The notes under the pieces: model-generated
What the model saw: only the letters and a program-made list of their open reading frames with translations
The model's database searches: none
Told to the model about the DNA's origin: nothing
Program-made: the position numbers and the translations under genes
In this document: positions 19,570 through 30,084 of the stretch, in pieces
How the letters are laid out: each line of letters begins with the position of its first letter
Numbering within the stretch: position 1 is the stretch's first letter
NCBI GenBank assembly: GCA_014084085.1
Contig: NPFB01000001.1
Location: 444,277-508,276, forward strand
Source of the DNA: Hondaea fermentalgiana
Taxonomy: Eukaryota > Sar > Bigyra > Thraustochytrida > Thraustochytriidae
Reading direction: 5' to 3'
DNA length: 64,000 bases

Positions 19570-20919
19570 TCAATGGGTTGCAGAGCGCGGGCTTCGGCAG
19601 TCAACAAAGGTGTTTTGCGTCGTCGCCTGAGTACTCGAGACATTCCAGAGACCTTGACGGATTTCGCTCACGAGTTGCTCTGCGTTGGGCCATCGAACAC
19701 GACCCAAAAGAACGCGGAGCTTGGGATTGCGGCGCGTGACCTCAGCCGGATCAACCTCGAGATGCCGCAGTGTCGCGTAGTGACCAATACAAACGCCATT
19801 GCCAAGTTGTGACGCCCCAGGCAAAGCTGGAGCCTCGTGAACAACGGTCACAACGTTGTTAGCGTGCGGTCCACCGCGGCCAATCCAGGCACGAGCATCC
19901 ACCACGGCACGGCTCACAGATCGCGCCGATTCCAAAGCAGGCCCTTGGAGCTCGCGATTAAGAACGACACCATGTGTCTCGTGCGAGGTGTCAACGCTTT
20001 CCAAGAGAACCGTGGCGCCTGCAAAGACAGCATTGGCTCGTGTAGCCTTCAGAAGGCACCCTGTCCTGAGAAGGCGCTCCATGTAGGATAGGTCTTGGTT
20101 GCTTTCATGGTGATTTTCGAGCTGCTGCTGCTGCTGCTGCTGCTGCCGCAGCCGCAGTTGCTCTTGGCCTTGGCCAACGAGCTGGGCAGATCGTACTCGA
20201 TCTGCAGGTCGATTGAGGCGAGGACTCGGCGTCTGTCGTGCAGGGCGGTGGCCTTGGTCCTGCTGCTGTCCTTGCTGCCTGCGTACAGATGCTGCTTGCA
20301 AGTCAAAGCGAGGCGGAACGGGAACGATGGGCTGCGGACGCGGGTGCACGCTGGCCTTGTAGGTGAACATGTTTTTCACAAAGCCAATGACGGTTGCGAA
20401 AACGACCGAGGCGAGTACGATTTGCAGCAGGAGCAACATTGGTACTGTAAAGAGAGCTGGCCCAACGATGAGGACTGGTCTGCAACCCTTGATGCGCTGC
20501 CAAACACTGTGAAGAAGCGGCTCGCGAGGCGGGGCAAGCGTGTAGCAAGCCTTACACACGGAGCATGTGGTTGCCTTATAGAGGCACTTGTTTTTCATGC
20601 ATGCGCGCTGCCATACGCGCAAACAGGTCACATGGACCCAGCGTTGTGTTCCCTTGCACCTGCACGGCGCTACCCACGATTGTGGCGAGTTCGGGCCGTG
20701 TTTGTGGGTAAGAACAACTTCGTTTTGCCATAGACTGCGCGCCCAGGCCCCGCATTGCGCGGGCCAGCTCCACCATTTCTGTAGCAAAGAGGTCTTGAAG
20801 TCTTGCCGCTCGAGCTCTATCATTGCGCTTTCCAGGCAAATTCTGCATTGTCGAAGTCGATTCGGGTCTTCGACCACCCCCGAGGGGTTTCCGGGGCCCG
20901 TGAGGCCCAGCAACGTCAT
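19570..20919 (-). CDS. RING-CH (MARCH-type) membrane protein fused to an AlgH/UPF0301 domain
   Basis: 449 residues from the ATG at 20919. The frame stays open upstream to 21750, but that part is Lys/Arg-rich microsatellite text without ATGs near the domain, so I exclude it. A RING-CH finger is complete: C25, C28, C86, C88, H96, C99, C119, C122, the C4HC3 spacing of MARCH E3 ubiquitin ligases. The C28-C86 gap (57 residues) is longer than usual. Residues about 145-185 are strongly hydrophobic (one or two membrane spans). A Gln/Pro-rich linker follows, with a Gln run near 275. Residues about 300-435 match AlgH/UPF0301: GCLLKAT, a VVLNREL segment, RGGPHANNVVTVVHE and RVLLGRVRWPNAEQL. AlgH-like domains are known from bacteria and plastid-bearing eukaryotes with poorly defined function. 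The role is probably membrane-anchored ubiquitination with an unknown AlgH ligand. Confidence 0.8.
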   Translation of the reverse strand: MTLLGLTGPGNPSGVVEDPNRLRQCRICLESAMIELERQDFKTSLLQKWWSWPAQCGAWARSLWQNEVVLTHKHGPNSPQSWVAPCRCKGTQRWVHVTCLRVWQRACMKNKCLYKATTCSVCKACYTLAPPREPLLHSVWQRIKGCRPVLIVGPALFTVPMLLLLQIVLASVVFATVIGFVKNMFTYKASVHPRPQPIVPVPPRFDLQAASVRRQQGQQQDQGHRPARQTPSPRLNRPADRVRSAQLVGQGQEQLRLRQQQQQQQQLENHHESNQDLSYMERLLRTGCLLKATRANAVFAGATVLLESVDTSHETHGVVLNRELQGPALESARSVSRAVVDARAWIGRGGPHANNVVTVVHEAPALPGASQLGNGVCIGHYATLRHLEVDPAEVTRRNPKLRVLLGRVRWPNAEQLVSEIRQGLWNVSSTQATTQNTFVDCRSPRSATH

Positions 20920-22020
20920 CGTATTTCCCTTTGCTTTCCTTTGCGTTGCTTTGCTTGGCTTTGCTTGGCTTCCGCGCAGCACTGCGCAGCTCTTCTGCGA
21001 CTCTCGACGTGCGGACGCTCGGCTCGCTCGACCTTTGCCGCTCTCCTCGAAGCGGACTTCTTCCTTCCTTCCTTCCTCCCTTCCTCCCTTCCTTCCTCCC
21101 CTTCCCTTCCACGCAGACCTTGCTCGCGGCCTGCGTGAAGCGGTTCTGTTTGGCCCCCAGGCCTTCTGCACGTTGACCGACCGCCCCCGCCGCGCCCACC
21201 TTGCGCACTGTGTCTGGCACTCACTGTCAGGCAGGCAGGCGGGCAGGCCAAGTGACACGCCTCTGTAAACCAATGTCTTCGGGACTTGTCTTGCCTTCCG
21301 CCCGGAAGAACCGCCGCGCTTCTTCCCCTCCACCCGCCGTCGCCGTCGCCGCTCTTGGCGCCCAGCGCCTTGGCCTCCCTGCGCTGCGACGCGGTCCTCG
21401 AGCACGACCAGCGCCTTGTGCTCGCCTGCTCGCTCGCTTGCTTGCTTGGTGTTATTGCAGGGCTCGCTTTGCAGAGCGCGCTTTGCAGAGCGCGCTGCTG
21501 TTGCTCGTGCGTGCTCGCGTGCTTGCTTACGTGCTCGCTTGCTCGCTTGCAAGTTTGCTTGCTTGCCTGCTCGCTTGCTCGCGACAGGGTTCTGCTGGAG
21601 CGGCCCGCCGCGCCGCTTTCCCGGAGAAGAGCAGCGGCAGCAGCAGCAGCAGGAGCGCAAGGAAGGACATACGCCCCGTTGAAATCGCGCACACGCCCAG
21701 GGCGGCCGAGCTTCCGCCTCCGCATTACAACTTGGTTGGAGGCCAGGCATTCATTCACTCACTCGTTCATTCACTGCCAGGCAGGCATTCATTCATCCAC
21801 TTCGCATTCACAGTCAGTCATTCATTTCGTTCATTGCGGGCGCGGCCGGTGCAGGAGCTTGCGGGTTAAGAAAGGGCTGGGCGAGGAGGTCATAAACGTG
21901 CGCAACGGCGCCTTCGGCAAGGCCGGCGTCGCGGGACGTCTTCGAGCTCGAGGCTGACGTGGAGACAGGGCGCTCGTCGCGCCTCGTGAGTGGGCCTCGA
22001 GCGAGGGCGCGAGCACGGCT

Positions 22021-22052
<32 letters not shown>

Positions 22053-22053
22053 T
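22021..22053. repeat. (GAGCAG)n hexanucleotide array
   Basis: About five copies of GAGCAG in the spacer upstream of the RING-CH gene. Confidence 0.85.
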
Positions 22054-22764
22054 GCTCGGGCTCGAAGACGAGGAGGGCCTGGCGGAGCACGTGTACAAGG
22101 CGAACGGCGCCGGCTCGAGCGAGCGGGCGGGCGAGCTAGCGTGCGGAGGGCGAGCGGCAGCGGTAGCAGAGCACGAGCATGAGCTTCAGGGCACGCTCGC
22201 GAGGAAGGCGCGGCGCGGCGGCCTCTGGATGGATGAACGGACGAACGAACGCGAGAGGGCCAGAAGGAGACGCTGGGGGAAAATGGTCCGTCGCTGCGGC
22301 CTGCTTGCACCCGGCAAAGGGTGGAGCTTGGTAGTTGTAAGTGTCTCGCTGACAGACCGACAGACTGCTGCAGCTGCATCAGCTGCAGCATGCTGGGCTG
22401 CGGATGATCGACGTCGCGTCACGTTGATTATCCTGCTGGATCTTTGACAGAGCAACGAGCGGAGCAGAGCAGCAGCAGAGCAGAACAAACCAGGGCAGAG
22501 CAGAGCAGAGCGGAAGCGCAGCAACGCAGAGCAGGAAGCCAAGTCGAGCAAAGCGAAGCAAAGCACAGCATAACAAAGCACAACAAAGCAAAGCAAGGAA
22601 ACAGAGCGCCACGGTCGTGGCGGTGGCCAGTCGCAGCATGTCTGGCATGTACATCTTGGTCAATCGACGACGCACACGTAGAGGTTCGCAGCGATAGGAT
22701 TCACTTTACCGTGGTAGTTACTGGCGAGATCATGACATTGGCGGCCAGCCAGGGAGCCAGCCAG

Positions 22765-22800
22765 CCAGTCAGTCAGTCAGTCATTCAGTCAGTCAGTCAG
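22765..22800. repeat. (AGTC)n array
   Basis: CAGC units change into AGTC/ATTC units, seven to eight copies, about 100 bases beyond the coiled-coil gene stop. Confidence 0.8.
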
Positions 22801-22896
22801 CCAATTCATGATGATGATGTTGTGCACGGTTGCACTCGAACCAAGACAAGATATTGTTCGAGGAGGGAAAAGTACGTAAGTAAGAAAAACAAGAAA

Positions 22897-23802
22897 TCAC
22901 TTGACAAGAAAGAGGGAGGAGATGGCGTCGAGGTCGCGCCGTAAGGCAGAGATCTGGGCCTCGAGGTCGGCCTTGTCGGCAGCGAGACCTTCGCGCTGCG
23001 CAGAGGTAGTCTTGAGCTGAAAGTGAAGTCCCGAAATCGTGTCTCTTGCAGAGGAAAGCTCGATTTCGAGCTGCGCTCGATCCTTGGAATCCACGTCTGA
23101 TCGCGTACGCGCAGCGGCCAAAGCCCTTTCTGCCCGCTCCGCGCGCGCTTCGGCGTCGGCCTGCAGTTCTTGGGCAACCTTGGCCCGAGTTTGCGCCTCG
23201 CGACACTGGGCGCGCATACTACCATGAAGCGCCTGCTCCTCGCGGAGACGCGCGGTTGCAGCCTCGGCCGCAGCGACCGCAGTATTGGCGCGTTTTTCAA
23301 GCTCGGCGTTCCGGGGCTTGCTGTGATGAGACTCGAGCGCTGCGCTCTTCGCGAACTCCAAGTCCTCGATTCGCTTCGCATCGTTCTCCAACGCTAGCCG
23401 AAGCTCGCGATCCTCGTGATTGAGCTTGGCAATAATCTTCTCTAGCTGTTTGGCATTCGCCCTACTTGCGTCAAGGTCAGCTACGAGACCCTGCACCTGG
23501 CCCTGCAAGGCCAGTCGCTGCGTCCTTTCCTTGCGTGCGTTCTCTTCGGCTGCGGCCACACGCTCCTTGAGCTCGCGCACAGCATCCACGACACTTCGTC
23601 CAGGACCGAGAGCGGCCGCCGTGACCTGACTTGCTGAACCCGTTGTGTTTCTTGGTCGTGTTCGCGTCCTCCGCAAGGTGGACGACGTCTTGTGCTCATG
23701 CACCCGCTGCCCCAGCGAGTCATGCATTTTTTCCTCGTCGTACCACGCGGCTGGTTTGTACATCATGCGCGCCTCCTTTTCGTCAGCGCGCACGTTTGAC
23801 AT
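22897..23802 (-). CDS. coiled-coil protein, unknown function
   Basis: 301 residues from the ATG at 23802 (MSNVRADEKEARMM). An upstream in-frame ATG would add a poly-Ser leader encoded by a GAA/TTC microsatellite, so the shorter start is preferred. Residues about 10-60 are charged and basic, with an aromatic-containing motif (MYKPAAWYDEEKMHDSLGQR) that may be the conserved part. Residues about 75-295 are almost continuous helix rich in Ala, Glu, Lys, Arg and Leu, with heptad-like spacing: a long coiled coil. Proteins of this build are common in cilia, centrosomes and Golgi tethers, but nothing here selects one. No membrane span or signal peptide is seen. Confidence 0.75.
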   Translation of the reverse strand: MSNVRADEKEARMMYKPAAWYDEEKMHDSLGQRVHEHKTSSTLRRTRTRPRNTTGSASQVTAAALGPGRSVVDAVRELKERVAAAEENARKERTQRLALQGQVQGLVADLDASRANAKQLEKIIAKLNHEDRELRLALENDAKRIEDLEFAKSAALESHHSKPRNAELEKRANTAVAAAEAATARLREEQALHGSMRAQCREAQTRAKVAQELQADAEARAERAERALAAARTRSDVDSKDRAQLEIELSSARDTISGLHFQLKTTSAQREGLAADKADLEAQISALRRDLDAISSLFLVK

Positions 23803-23883
23803 TTTGCTTCTTCGTGGTCGTCCTTCTAGCGATGATAACGCGTGAGGTGATTGGCCGGCGTGCCCGCGACGGCGACCACTTGA

Positions 23884-23925
23884 AGAAGAAGACGAAGAAG
23901 AAGAAGAAGAAGAAGAAGAGTGCAA
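23884..23925. repeat. (GAA)n array
   Basis: About 13 GAA units with one GAC interruption, in the leader of the coiled-coil gene. On the - strand it would read as poly-Ser if translated. Confidence 0.9.
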
Positions 23926-23955
23926 TCAATTGACAGTACTCGGCACTCTCGAACA

Positions 23956-24035
23956 CTCTGTACGTGTCTCTGTGCGTGTCTCTGTACCTGTCTCTGCACG
24001 TGTCTCTGCACGTGTCCCTGCACGTGTCTCTGCAC
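23956..24035. repeat. 12-base minisatellite (GTGTCTCTGCAC type)
   Basis: Six to seven units of GTGTCTCTGYAC with single-base variants, followed by ACCCACGC repeats. It lies about 155 bases upstream of the coiled-coil gene start. Confidence 0.85.
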
Positions 24036-25940
24036 GCACCCACGCACCCACGCACGGCTTGGGCGCCCTGGATACGTAAGCAATTTCTGCCAAGTGCCAC
24101 CGCCCGCCCTGAAGCCTGTGAGGCCCGTGCCGGCTGGAGTAGCTCGTAGTGCTTTCTTTCTTCTTTCTTCCTTTCCCCTATACCAGAGATGTCTCTTCGG
24201 GCACGATGACGCTCTTGCAAAATCTCAACATATCCGTTGAGGCCCTTTACTTCTTCCTTCAGTACACCCCCTTGCGTCTTTCTGCGAAGCAGGAGTCCTG
24301 ACTACATGGGGGTAGGAAGGAATACTTGAAAGGTAGGGATTTCCCAGCTCAATCATAAGGTCTTTTGATTATTCAGACCGGGAGTTCCCATTATAGATCG
24401 TACGAGACGAATGGTGTTGGTCTCACTTTGGTCGCGACTACACCACCGCGTGGTAAGTTGCTGTTGATGGCAACGACTGCGCGCAAAGTACTTCGTTCGA
24501 AAGGGCGAGGCGAGTCAGAAAGGATCGATGAGATCATTCAGAAACATTTGAGTTTTTGGTCGAGTCTTTAGAGCCCTTCTTGCTCCTTCGTCCGTCGGTG
24601 CGGCCCAGACAGATGTCAGAAAAAATGGCTTCTCTTGTTGCTTCTCAAATGAGTGGTCATGAGATTGATATTGTTGTTCAGCCAGCTGCCTTCTCGACTT
24701 TCATCCCAGAGGAGCTTTTCCTCTTCAATAGCATGATTCGCAAGCTTCAACAAACAAATATGTCCCTTCCATTCCCTTGCCCTTGTTCTCTCTCTCTCTC
24801 TCCCTCTCTCTTTCTTTCTCTCTCCATCCTGCGCTTGCCCTGCCGAATCCCGATGAATCTCATCCCCATCGCCACCGCTTCCGCCATGCTCTGGTCTGCT
24901 CTGTTCTGCTCTGCTCTGCACTGTCGCTGTCGCTGTCGTCAGCGTCTTCGTCGTCGTCCTCGTCCAGCCAAGAGAGAGAGCCCTGGACACAGACAGCTTC
25001 GTCATCTATCGCCATCGTCCTCCATCCTCGTGCAGTGCGTAGCCACCAATCTCGATGTCCGCCTCAGCGTCGTTGGGGCCGGAGTTGCAGTGGTCGACGA
25101 CCGCTTCAGCGGAAAGATGCCGCGAATGCCTGTTCCACAATCGCCGGAATCTCGCGCAGAGGGTCCCAGCCAGGGCGCCCCAAGCTTCTTGTCTCGCGCG
25201 GCCACTCCCGGCTCCGATCTTACCTCGTCTTGCTTCTGCTTGATTGCTTGCCCCGGTGCGGAAGGGCGGCAATGGTCGCCGTTCGCGGCGTCTTCTCGCA
25301 GGAACTTGGCTCGAGCTCGGCTTGCTTGCTTGCTTGGTCGCAACAAGAGTTACGGGTCGCGACTTTCTCGTCTCCACGAAACCCGGGCTTCGGCGGCCTC
25401 GCAGCATCCGCGACGGCGGCCTCGCAGAAGGCACCCTGGCCCCGACCACGATCGACTCTCGCTCGTCCGCCTTCTGAGAGCGGAGGTCTCGAGGGCGTCG
25501 GCGGCCTGCCTTCTCGCATCTTGAAGCAAAGCCATCTTGGCCAATCCCGAGCAATCTTCCTCCTCGACCCCCACCGCCTGCAGCCAGCCAGGTTTCCAGC
25601 CGCCGCCACGCAAACGTGGCGTCCTCGGCCTTGGCCGCGTCTCGCCCGGGCCCGGGGTCGCCGCAGATCATGCCATCTGCCGCTGTCTCGGCCGCGAGCT
25701 CTTGCGCGCTCGGGGGGCGGCCGCGGTGGGACTGCTGCGGCCGGCACAGCGGGCGCGCGCGGTACCGCGGCCGGCGCGCATCTGGTACCGCGCGGCGGCG
25801 TTTTGCTGCCGAAAGCGCGGCAAAAGCGCGGCGCAGATGATGGCGCGGCGGCGGCAGGCAGACGGCCAAGGCGGAGTGGGAGCGCGCGCGGCAAAAGCGC
25901 GGCGACGGCGGGCGGGCGCGGCGAGAGCGCGGCGGCCGCG

Positions 25941-26128
25941 ATGGACCCGCTGGACTTCGGGGAGCTGGAGGACCTGGACAAGCTGCTGCTGCAGGAGGGG
26001 GCCGGCGGCGGCGGCGCGGACGATGGGGCGAATGTGACTTCTTCGCAGGAACACCACGGCCACCTCCACCACCACCACCACAACAACCTGCAGGCGCAGC
26101 AGGCGCAGGCGGCGCATGGGCGGCGGCA

Positions 26129-26163
<35 letters not shown>

Positions 26164-26174
26164 AACAACATCAG

Positions 26175-26206
<32 letters not shown>

Positions 26207-28109
26207 CACGCTTCATCACCAAGGGGGCAGTAACTTTGGGTTTCCGGGATGGCGACCGAGAGGTGGATCGTTCATGTCTGCCAGCGCGTTTCATCCGCCG
26301 GCGGGCTCTGGCGCAACGTCACACCATTCGCAACATCCCCACCCACCCCATTATGGGATCTCAGGGATGCCACTCGACTACCAGGTCGAGTCCGAAGACT
26401 CTGATGATGGCATGCTGAGAATGTCTTCCGTTACCGCAGCGCTCACCAATTCGCCTGCGCTCTTTGCATCGTCCTCGCCCTTGCCACCGTCCCTTTCCTT
26501 TGGGCCCTCATCGGTGGCCTCGCAAATGGCGACGCGCTCGCCTCTCCCTGCAATGAATACCAGCAATCCCTCATCGCAAAAGTCGCGCCGTGGCGACAGA
26601 GGTGGGAACGCAAAGTCCGCGACGACGGGCAGCAGCACAAATGCTGGAGACGACGATGTCGATGAGGAAGACGATCAAGACGACGAGTCGAACAAGGCAA
26701 CACCCAAAGGCAGAGGCAGGGCCAAGGCCAGCAGTAGTAAGAAGGATACAGATGGCGGCGAGGATGACAATGCGGAAAACGACGAAGAGGAAGATGGCGG
26801 AAGTGGTAACGAAAAGGACCAAGACGGACGAAACAAACGGACAGGAAAGTTCGATCGTGTTCGCAAGAGCTTTCGCGAGAAGCAACGTCGAGCAGAGCAC
26901 AGTGAGATTTTCACTACACTTGCACGCACACTCGGCTTGAATCCACGCCAACAACGCGGCGAGCTGCTCCACGCTGCTGTCAGCGCTTTGAACTCATTAG
27001 TTGAAGAGAACCGCATGCTCCGCTCGCACATGGTCATGATGCAGGCACGTGCGGTGGCAACCATTGAGAGTTTCACAGGCATGTCGGGAATGTATGGTAT
27101 GCCCGGCATGCCCGGTATGCCACCCAATGCTGCAGCAGCTGCAGCCGCAGGCATGCAGCACGGCATGCCCGGCATGCCTGGCATGCCTGGCATGCCCAGC
27201 CCTGGTTTTTTTCCTGGGTCAAACTTTCCACACCCAGCTGCCGCCTTTATGGCACAGCACCATCAGCAGATGCAACAGATGCACCAGCAAATGCAAAACC
27301 GGTCACAGCAACAGCAACAATCGCAAGGACAGGGAAATGCGCAGACCGGCGCAGACCAGGCGCAAAAGCGCCGAAGGGTCAACAGCGAGGGGTGTTCGCC
27401 TGGCGCTTGCGGCCCTATCAAACCCTCGGGTCCATCGCAGAACGGCCAGACGCAGTCCGCCCAAGGGGATGATACTCAGCAAGGTCAGCAGCAAAACATT
27501 CAAGGGAAATCTCTCGAATCACCACCTGTGCCGACCACCACGGTAGGAATGGTTCCCCCTATGCACATGATGGCTGCAATGATGGAACAAGATGGTACAG
27601 GGGGCCACGGCCATGGTCTGGGCTTTGGCCATCACCACCATCAGCAGCAACAATATCACAACCAAGGCAATTTTGGCATGCACAACAATACAGACAACAA
27701 CAACACCAACACCAACACCAAGAATCACCACAGCAACGACAACAACACCTCAAACAACTACCGCAATGGTGGCAACAACAACAACAACAACAACAGTAAC
27801 AACGACAACGGCACTCAACCCATGTCTCTCGATCATCAACTTCAACACGGTGCTCCACTTCCGCCAAACGCTTTGGATAGGATGCGGGACACGAGCGACG
27901 AAGGCAGTGGCACTGTTCCAGGGGGAATGGGGTCCGGAAACGCCGGCGGGAACAGTGGCAGCCATGCGCCTCCTCTTCCACCAGCATCGGGACGACAGAT
28001 CACGCAAGCAGAATTGCCGTCGCCTGCCCCGGCCTTCCTTCCGAGACCGCGCCGCATTGAGAGCGACGAATCTTCTGAAAACGCCATCACACACTCTCAT
28101 TGTGCGTGA
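25941..28109 (+). CDS. bHLH-like transcription factor with large Gln/His/Met/Asn-rich regions
   Basis: 722 residues from the ATG at 25941 (MDPLDFGELEDLDKLL). The acidic amphipathic start resembles an activation helix. A His run and a long Gln tract (CAG/CAA, 26127-26211) follow. Residues about 215-300 are highly acidic/basic and disordered. Residues about 302-365 look like a basic helix-loop-helix: a basic stretch (VRKSFREKQRRAEHSEIF), helix 1, a loop (GLNPRQQRGE) and helix 2 (LLHAAVSALNSLVEENRML) continuing into a short zipper-like helix. bHLH proteins dimerise and bind E-box-type DNA. Here the usual Glu-Arg-x-Arg core is replaced by EKQRR-like text, so site specificity is uncertain. Met-Pro-Gly repeats follow (about 380-425), then Gln-, His- and Asn-rich text with Asn runs. 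The HLH assignment is by pattern only. Confidence 0.7.
26127..26211 (+). repeat. CAG/CAA trinucleotide tract encoding poly-Gln
   Basis: About 27 Gln codons with one His. CAG is pure at the left and mixed CAG/CAA to the right; the CAA interruptions would limit slippage. Confidence 0.9.
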
Positions 28110-28683
28110 GCTTTTCGTCAAAAGGATGCATGCATCTGCAAGCACGCCGATCGAGGTTTTCACTTTACTCTATGACCAGCACCGACAGGGCACGATGGGC
28201 GCGCTCGACTGTCTTGGTTATCTCTTTACAAAGCATCATTGCAAACTCATTCTGTGTTCCGCTTTATCGCGCACTACGAAGACCCCTTATTGATTGAAAT
28301 ATATGCGTGAATGACTCCATGATTGATAGACCACGTGCGTTGCCCCTCTTGCGCCTCTCTCTTGTGACAGACATCACACCACCAGAGGCAGACTCGGAAA
28401 TCCTTTTTTCGACAATAAGATGGTCCACTTCGAAAAGATAAATACAGAGCGAACGCGAACCACGTTGTAGCCCCTTGCGCTGCTTGAAGAGTCAGAGTCC
28501 AAAAGAAGCGATCGCCAGAGTGCCAAGAAAAGTCGATGCTCTCTTTTCTCGACGCGCCATAACTCTTTTTGAGGCGTGCAACAAAGGGTGAAACATGTTA
28601 TAACTTATTTGTGTTGGATTGGCCGTTAAAGGGAAGACACAGGGAGAGCGTATCATAATCGGAGGCAAAACCGTCTTGTCTCT
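28110..28683. other. AT-richer spacer between convergent 3' ends
   Basis: No gene seen. AT content is higher than in upstream spacers, with no microsatellites. It holds the 3' ends of the bHLH-like gene and of the - strand hydrolase. Confidence 0.7.
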
Positions 28684-30084
28684 TTACTCAAGAGGGTAGC
28701 TCCGTGCCATGGCAGCGATGGAAGCGCACGTGTCCAAAGGGATTTCGATTGCTGCTTGTGGCATGATCTCGCTGCCATGAATTGCACCCATATTCTGCTT
28801 GCAGGTGGCACGCACGCCGTTACGCGCAAGACGACGATAAAAAAGAATGCCTTCGTCACGAAGAGGATCGAATTCTTCCACCTGAATCACAGTGCGCGGG
28901 AACTGCGCAAGGTCCTCATCTGTGGCAAAGACCGGCCAAGCCAAGGGGTCCTTGGCCTTGAAGGCCTCGAGATTGTAGCCCATCGCTGCGCTTGTCGTCG
29001 GCGTCATGTACAGGAAAATGTTGTTGTTCTCGCTGTCCAAGTGACTCGTTCCAAGAATGCCATTGTTTTTTACGTCTTGCGGCCATTGACCAGCAATGTA
29101 AGGACACATGGAATAAACGCCGTGCTGGACGAGGTCTCGCTCGCCCTCGCGGATCGCCTTGATAGCGATCGCAAGAGCAAGATTTCCTCCGCCGCTCTCT
29201 CCGGCGACCATGATGCGATCGTCGATACCGAGATCCTCCTTGTTGTCGTGGACCCACTTGAGCGCACTGTAGCAGTCGTTTAGACCCGCGGGGAACGGCG
29301 CTACTTCGGGGTTCGACGCGGTGGGCACCTCGCAGTTGCGAAAGTCAGGTACCACGACCACGACGCCCTCACGCGCGAGCATGCGCGCGATGGTCTGGTA
29401 CGAGGGGTCGAACGCGCTATTTGAAGCCATACCTCCCCCGTGCATGTAGACGACGCAGGGCAGGGGACGATCTGCGGCTCGCTCGGCCTCGGGCTCGACG
29501 ATGGATAGCTTGATGGAGTTCCCGTCGGGCTGCGAGACGATTTCGCGCGTCGAGACGCTGACCCCGTCATCGCGCGCGACCGCGAGGGCTTCTTCCGAGA
29601 TCACGGGCGGCTCTTCCTTGCCCAGGAACTCGACCAGCTTGAGAATGTCCTTGCCGCGTTTCTCGACAAGCTGCTCGCGGCGCGTAAAGTCGTGGTCATC
29701 GTCCAGCATGAAGACGGCCGCCAACACGTACGCCCTCATGAAGCTCCTCTTGAATCGCTCGTCAATGTCCGGATGGTTCTGGAGCTTGTCCCAGCTCGCG
29801 TCGATGCGCGCGCGCATCTTGGCGTCCTGGTCGCCCATCTCTGGGTCCCGGCCTCCCGCCGCCGTTGCCGCCGCCGCGCCGCCCTTGCTTTGGTCTCGCC
29901 GCGAGAGCCACCTGAGCATGGAGGATGTGCCCGCGCCGCTGCTGGTCTTGACTGTGAGTGCGGTTCTGCGAGCACGCCACTGCGCGTTCGAGTTCTGATG
30001 CGCGGCGAAATCTTCGTCGCAGCGATCTTCATCGCCCCGCCGGTCCAAAAGAGAAGCTGGCGCGTGCCGCGGTCCGACCGTCAT
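28684..30084 (-). CDS. HSL-family alpha/beta hydrolase (carboxylesterase/lipase)
   Basis: 466 residues from the ATG at 30084; a later ATG (29919, MLRWLSRRD) is also possible because residues 1-55 look unstructured. Hormone-sensitive-lipase-type features are complete. The oxyanion motif HGGG is at 215-218. The nucleophile is in GESGG with Ser297. The catalytic Asp is in the FDPLRDEG segment (Asp406), and His436 is in AIHGSE. Such enzymes hydrolyse short- or medium-chain esters; substrates cannot be read from sequence. There is no clear signal peptide; a helical N-terminal region (about 95-155) may form a cap. It is the most downstream of four large genes read leftwards. The spacer before it (right side) is about 1 kb and carries a perfect 33-base duplication. 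Confidence 0.9.
   Translation of the reverse strand: MTVGPRHAPASLLDRRGDEDRCDEDFAAHQNSNAQWRARRTALTVKTSSGAGTSSMLRWLSRRDQSKGGAAAATAAGGRDPEMGDQDAKMRARIDASWDKLQNHPDIDERFKRSFMRAYVLAAVFMLDDDHDFTRREQLVEKRGKDILKLVEFLGKEEPPVISEEALAVARDDGVSVSTREIVSQPDGNSIKLSIVEPEAERAADRPLPCVVYMHGGGMASNSAFDPSYQTIARMLAREGVVVVVPDFRNCEVPTASNPEVAPFPAGLNDCYSALKWVHDNKEDLGIDDRIMVAGESGGGNLALAIAIKAIREGERDLVQHGVYSMCPYIAGQWPQDVKNNGILGTSHLDSENNNIFLYMTPTTSAAMGYNLEAFKAKDPLAWPVFATDEDLAQFPRTVIQVEEFDPLRDEGILFYRRLARNGVRATCKQNMGAIHGSEIMPQAAIEIPLDTCASIAAMARSYPLE

Larger units (their letters stand above)
20920..22896. other. 2 kb repeat-rich spacer upstream of the RING-CH gene
   Basis: No supported gene. Arrays include CTTCC/CTCCC runs (about 21060-21110), GCTT/GCTC runs (about 21425-21590), CATT runs (about 21748-21835), a GAGCAG array (about 22021-22053), AGAGC/AAAGC runs (about 22450-22605) and an AGTC array (about 22765-22800). 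Frames open on both strands translate to simple Arg/Ser/Ala or Leu/Cys text. The right end is the 3' region of the coiled-coil gene. Confidence 0.65.
23803..25940. other. spacer between divergent coiled-coil and bHLH-like genes
   Basis: About 2.1 kb. It holds a GAA microsatellite, a 12-base minisatellite, an AT-richer island (about 24230-24760) with short unrecognised frames and a CTCT-rich tract (about 24785-24835). A GC-rich leader before the bHLH-like ATG stays open in the gene's frame back to 24777. That in-frame extension lacks any domain and is treated as leader. Confidence 0.6.

Noticed and set aside
20920..21750. In-frame N-terminal extension of the RING-CH gene (277 codons)
   Set aside because: Lys/Arg/Ala/Gln-rich repeat translation without further ATGs until 20919; typical leader sequence.
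24777..25940. In-frame N-terminal extension of the bHLH-like gene (388 codons)
   Set aside because: Begins in a CTCT microsatellite and stays low-complexity; the acidic MDPLDFGELEDLD start at 25941 is far more protein-like.
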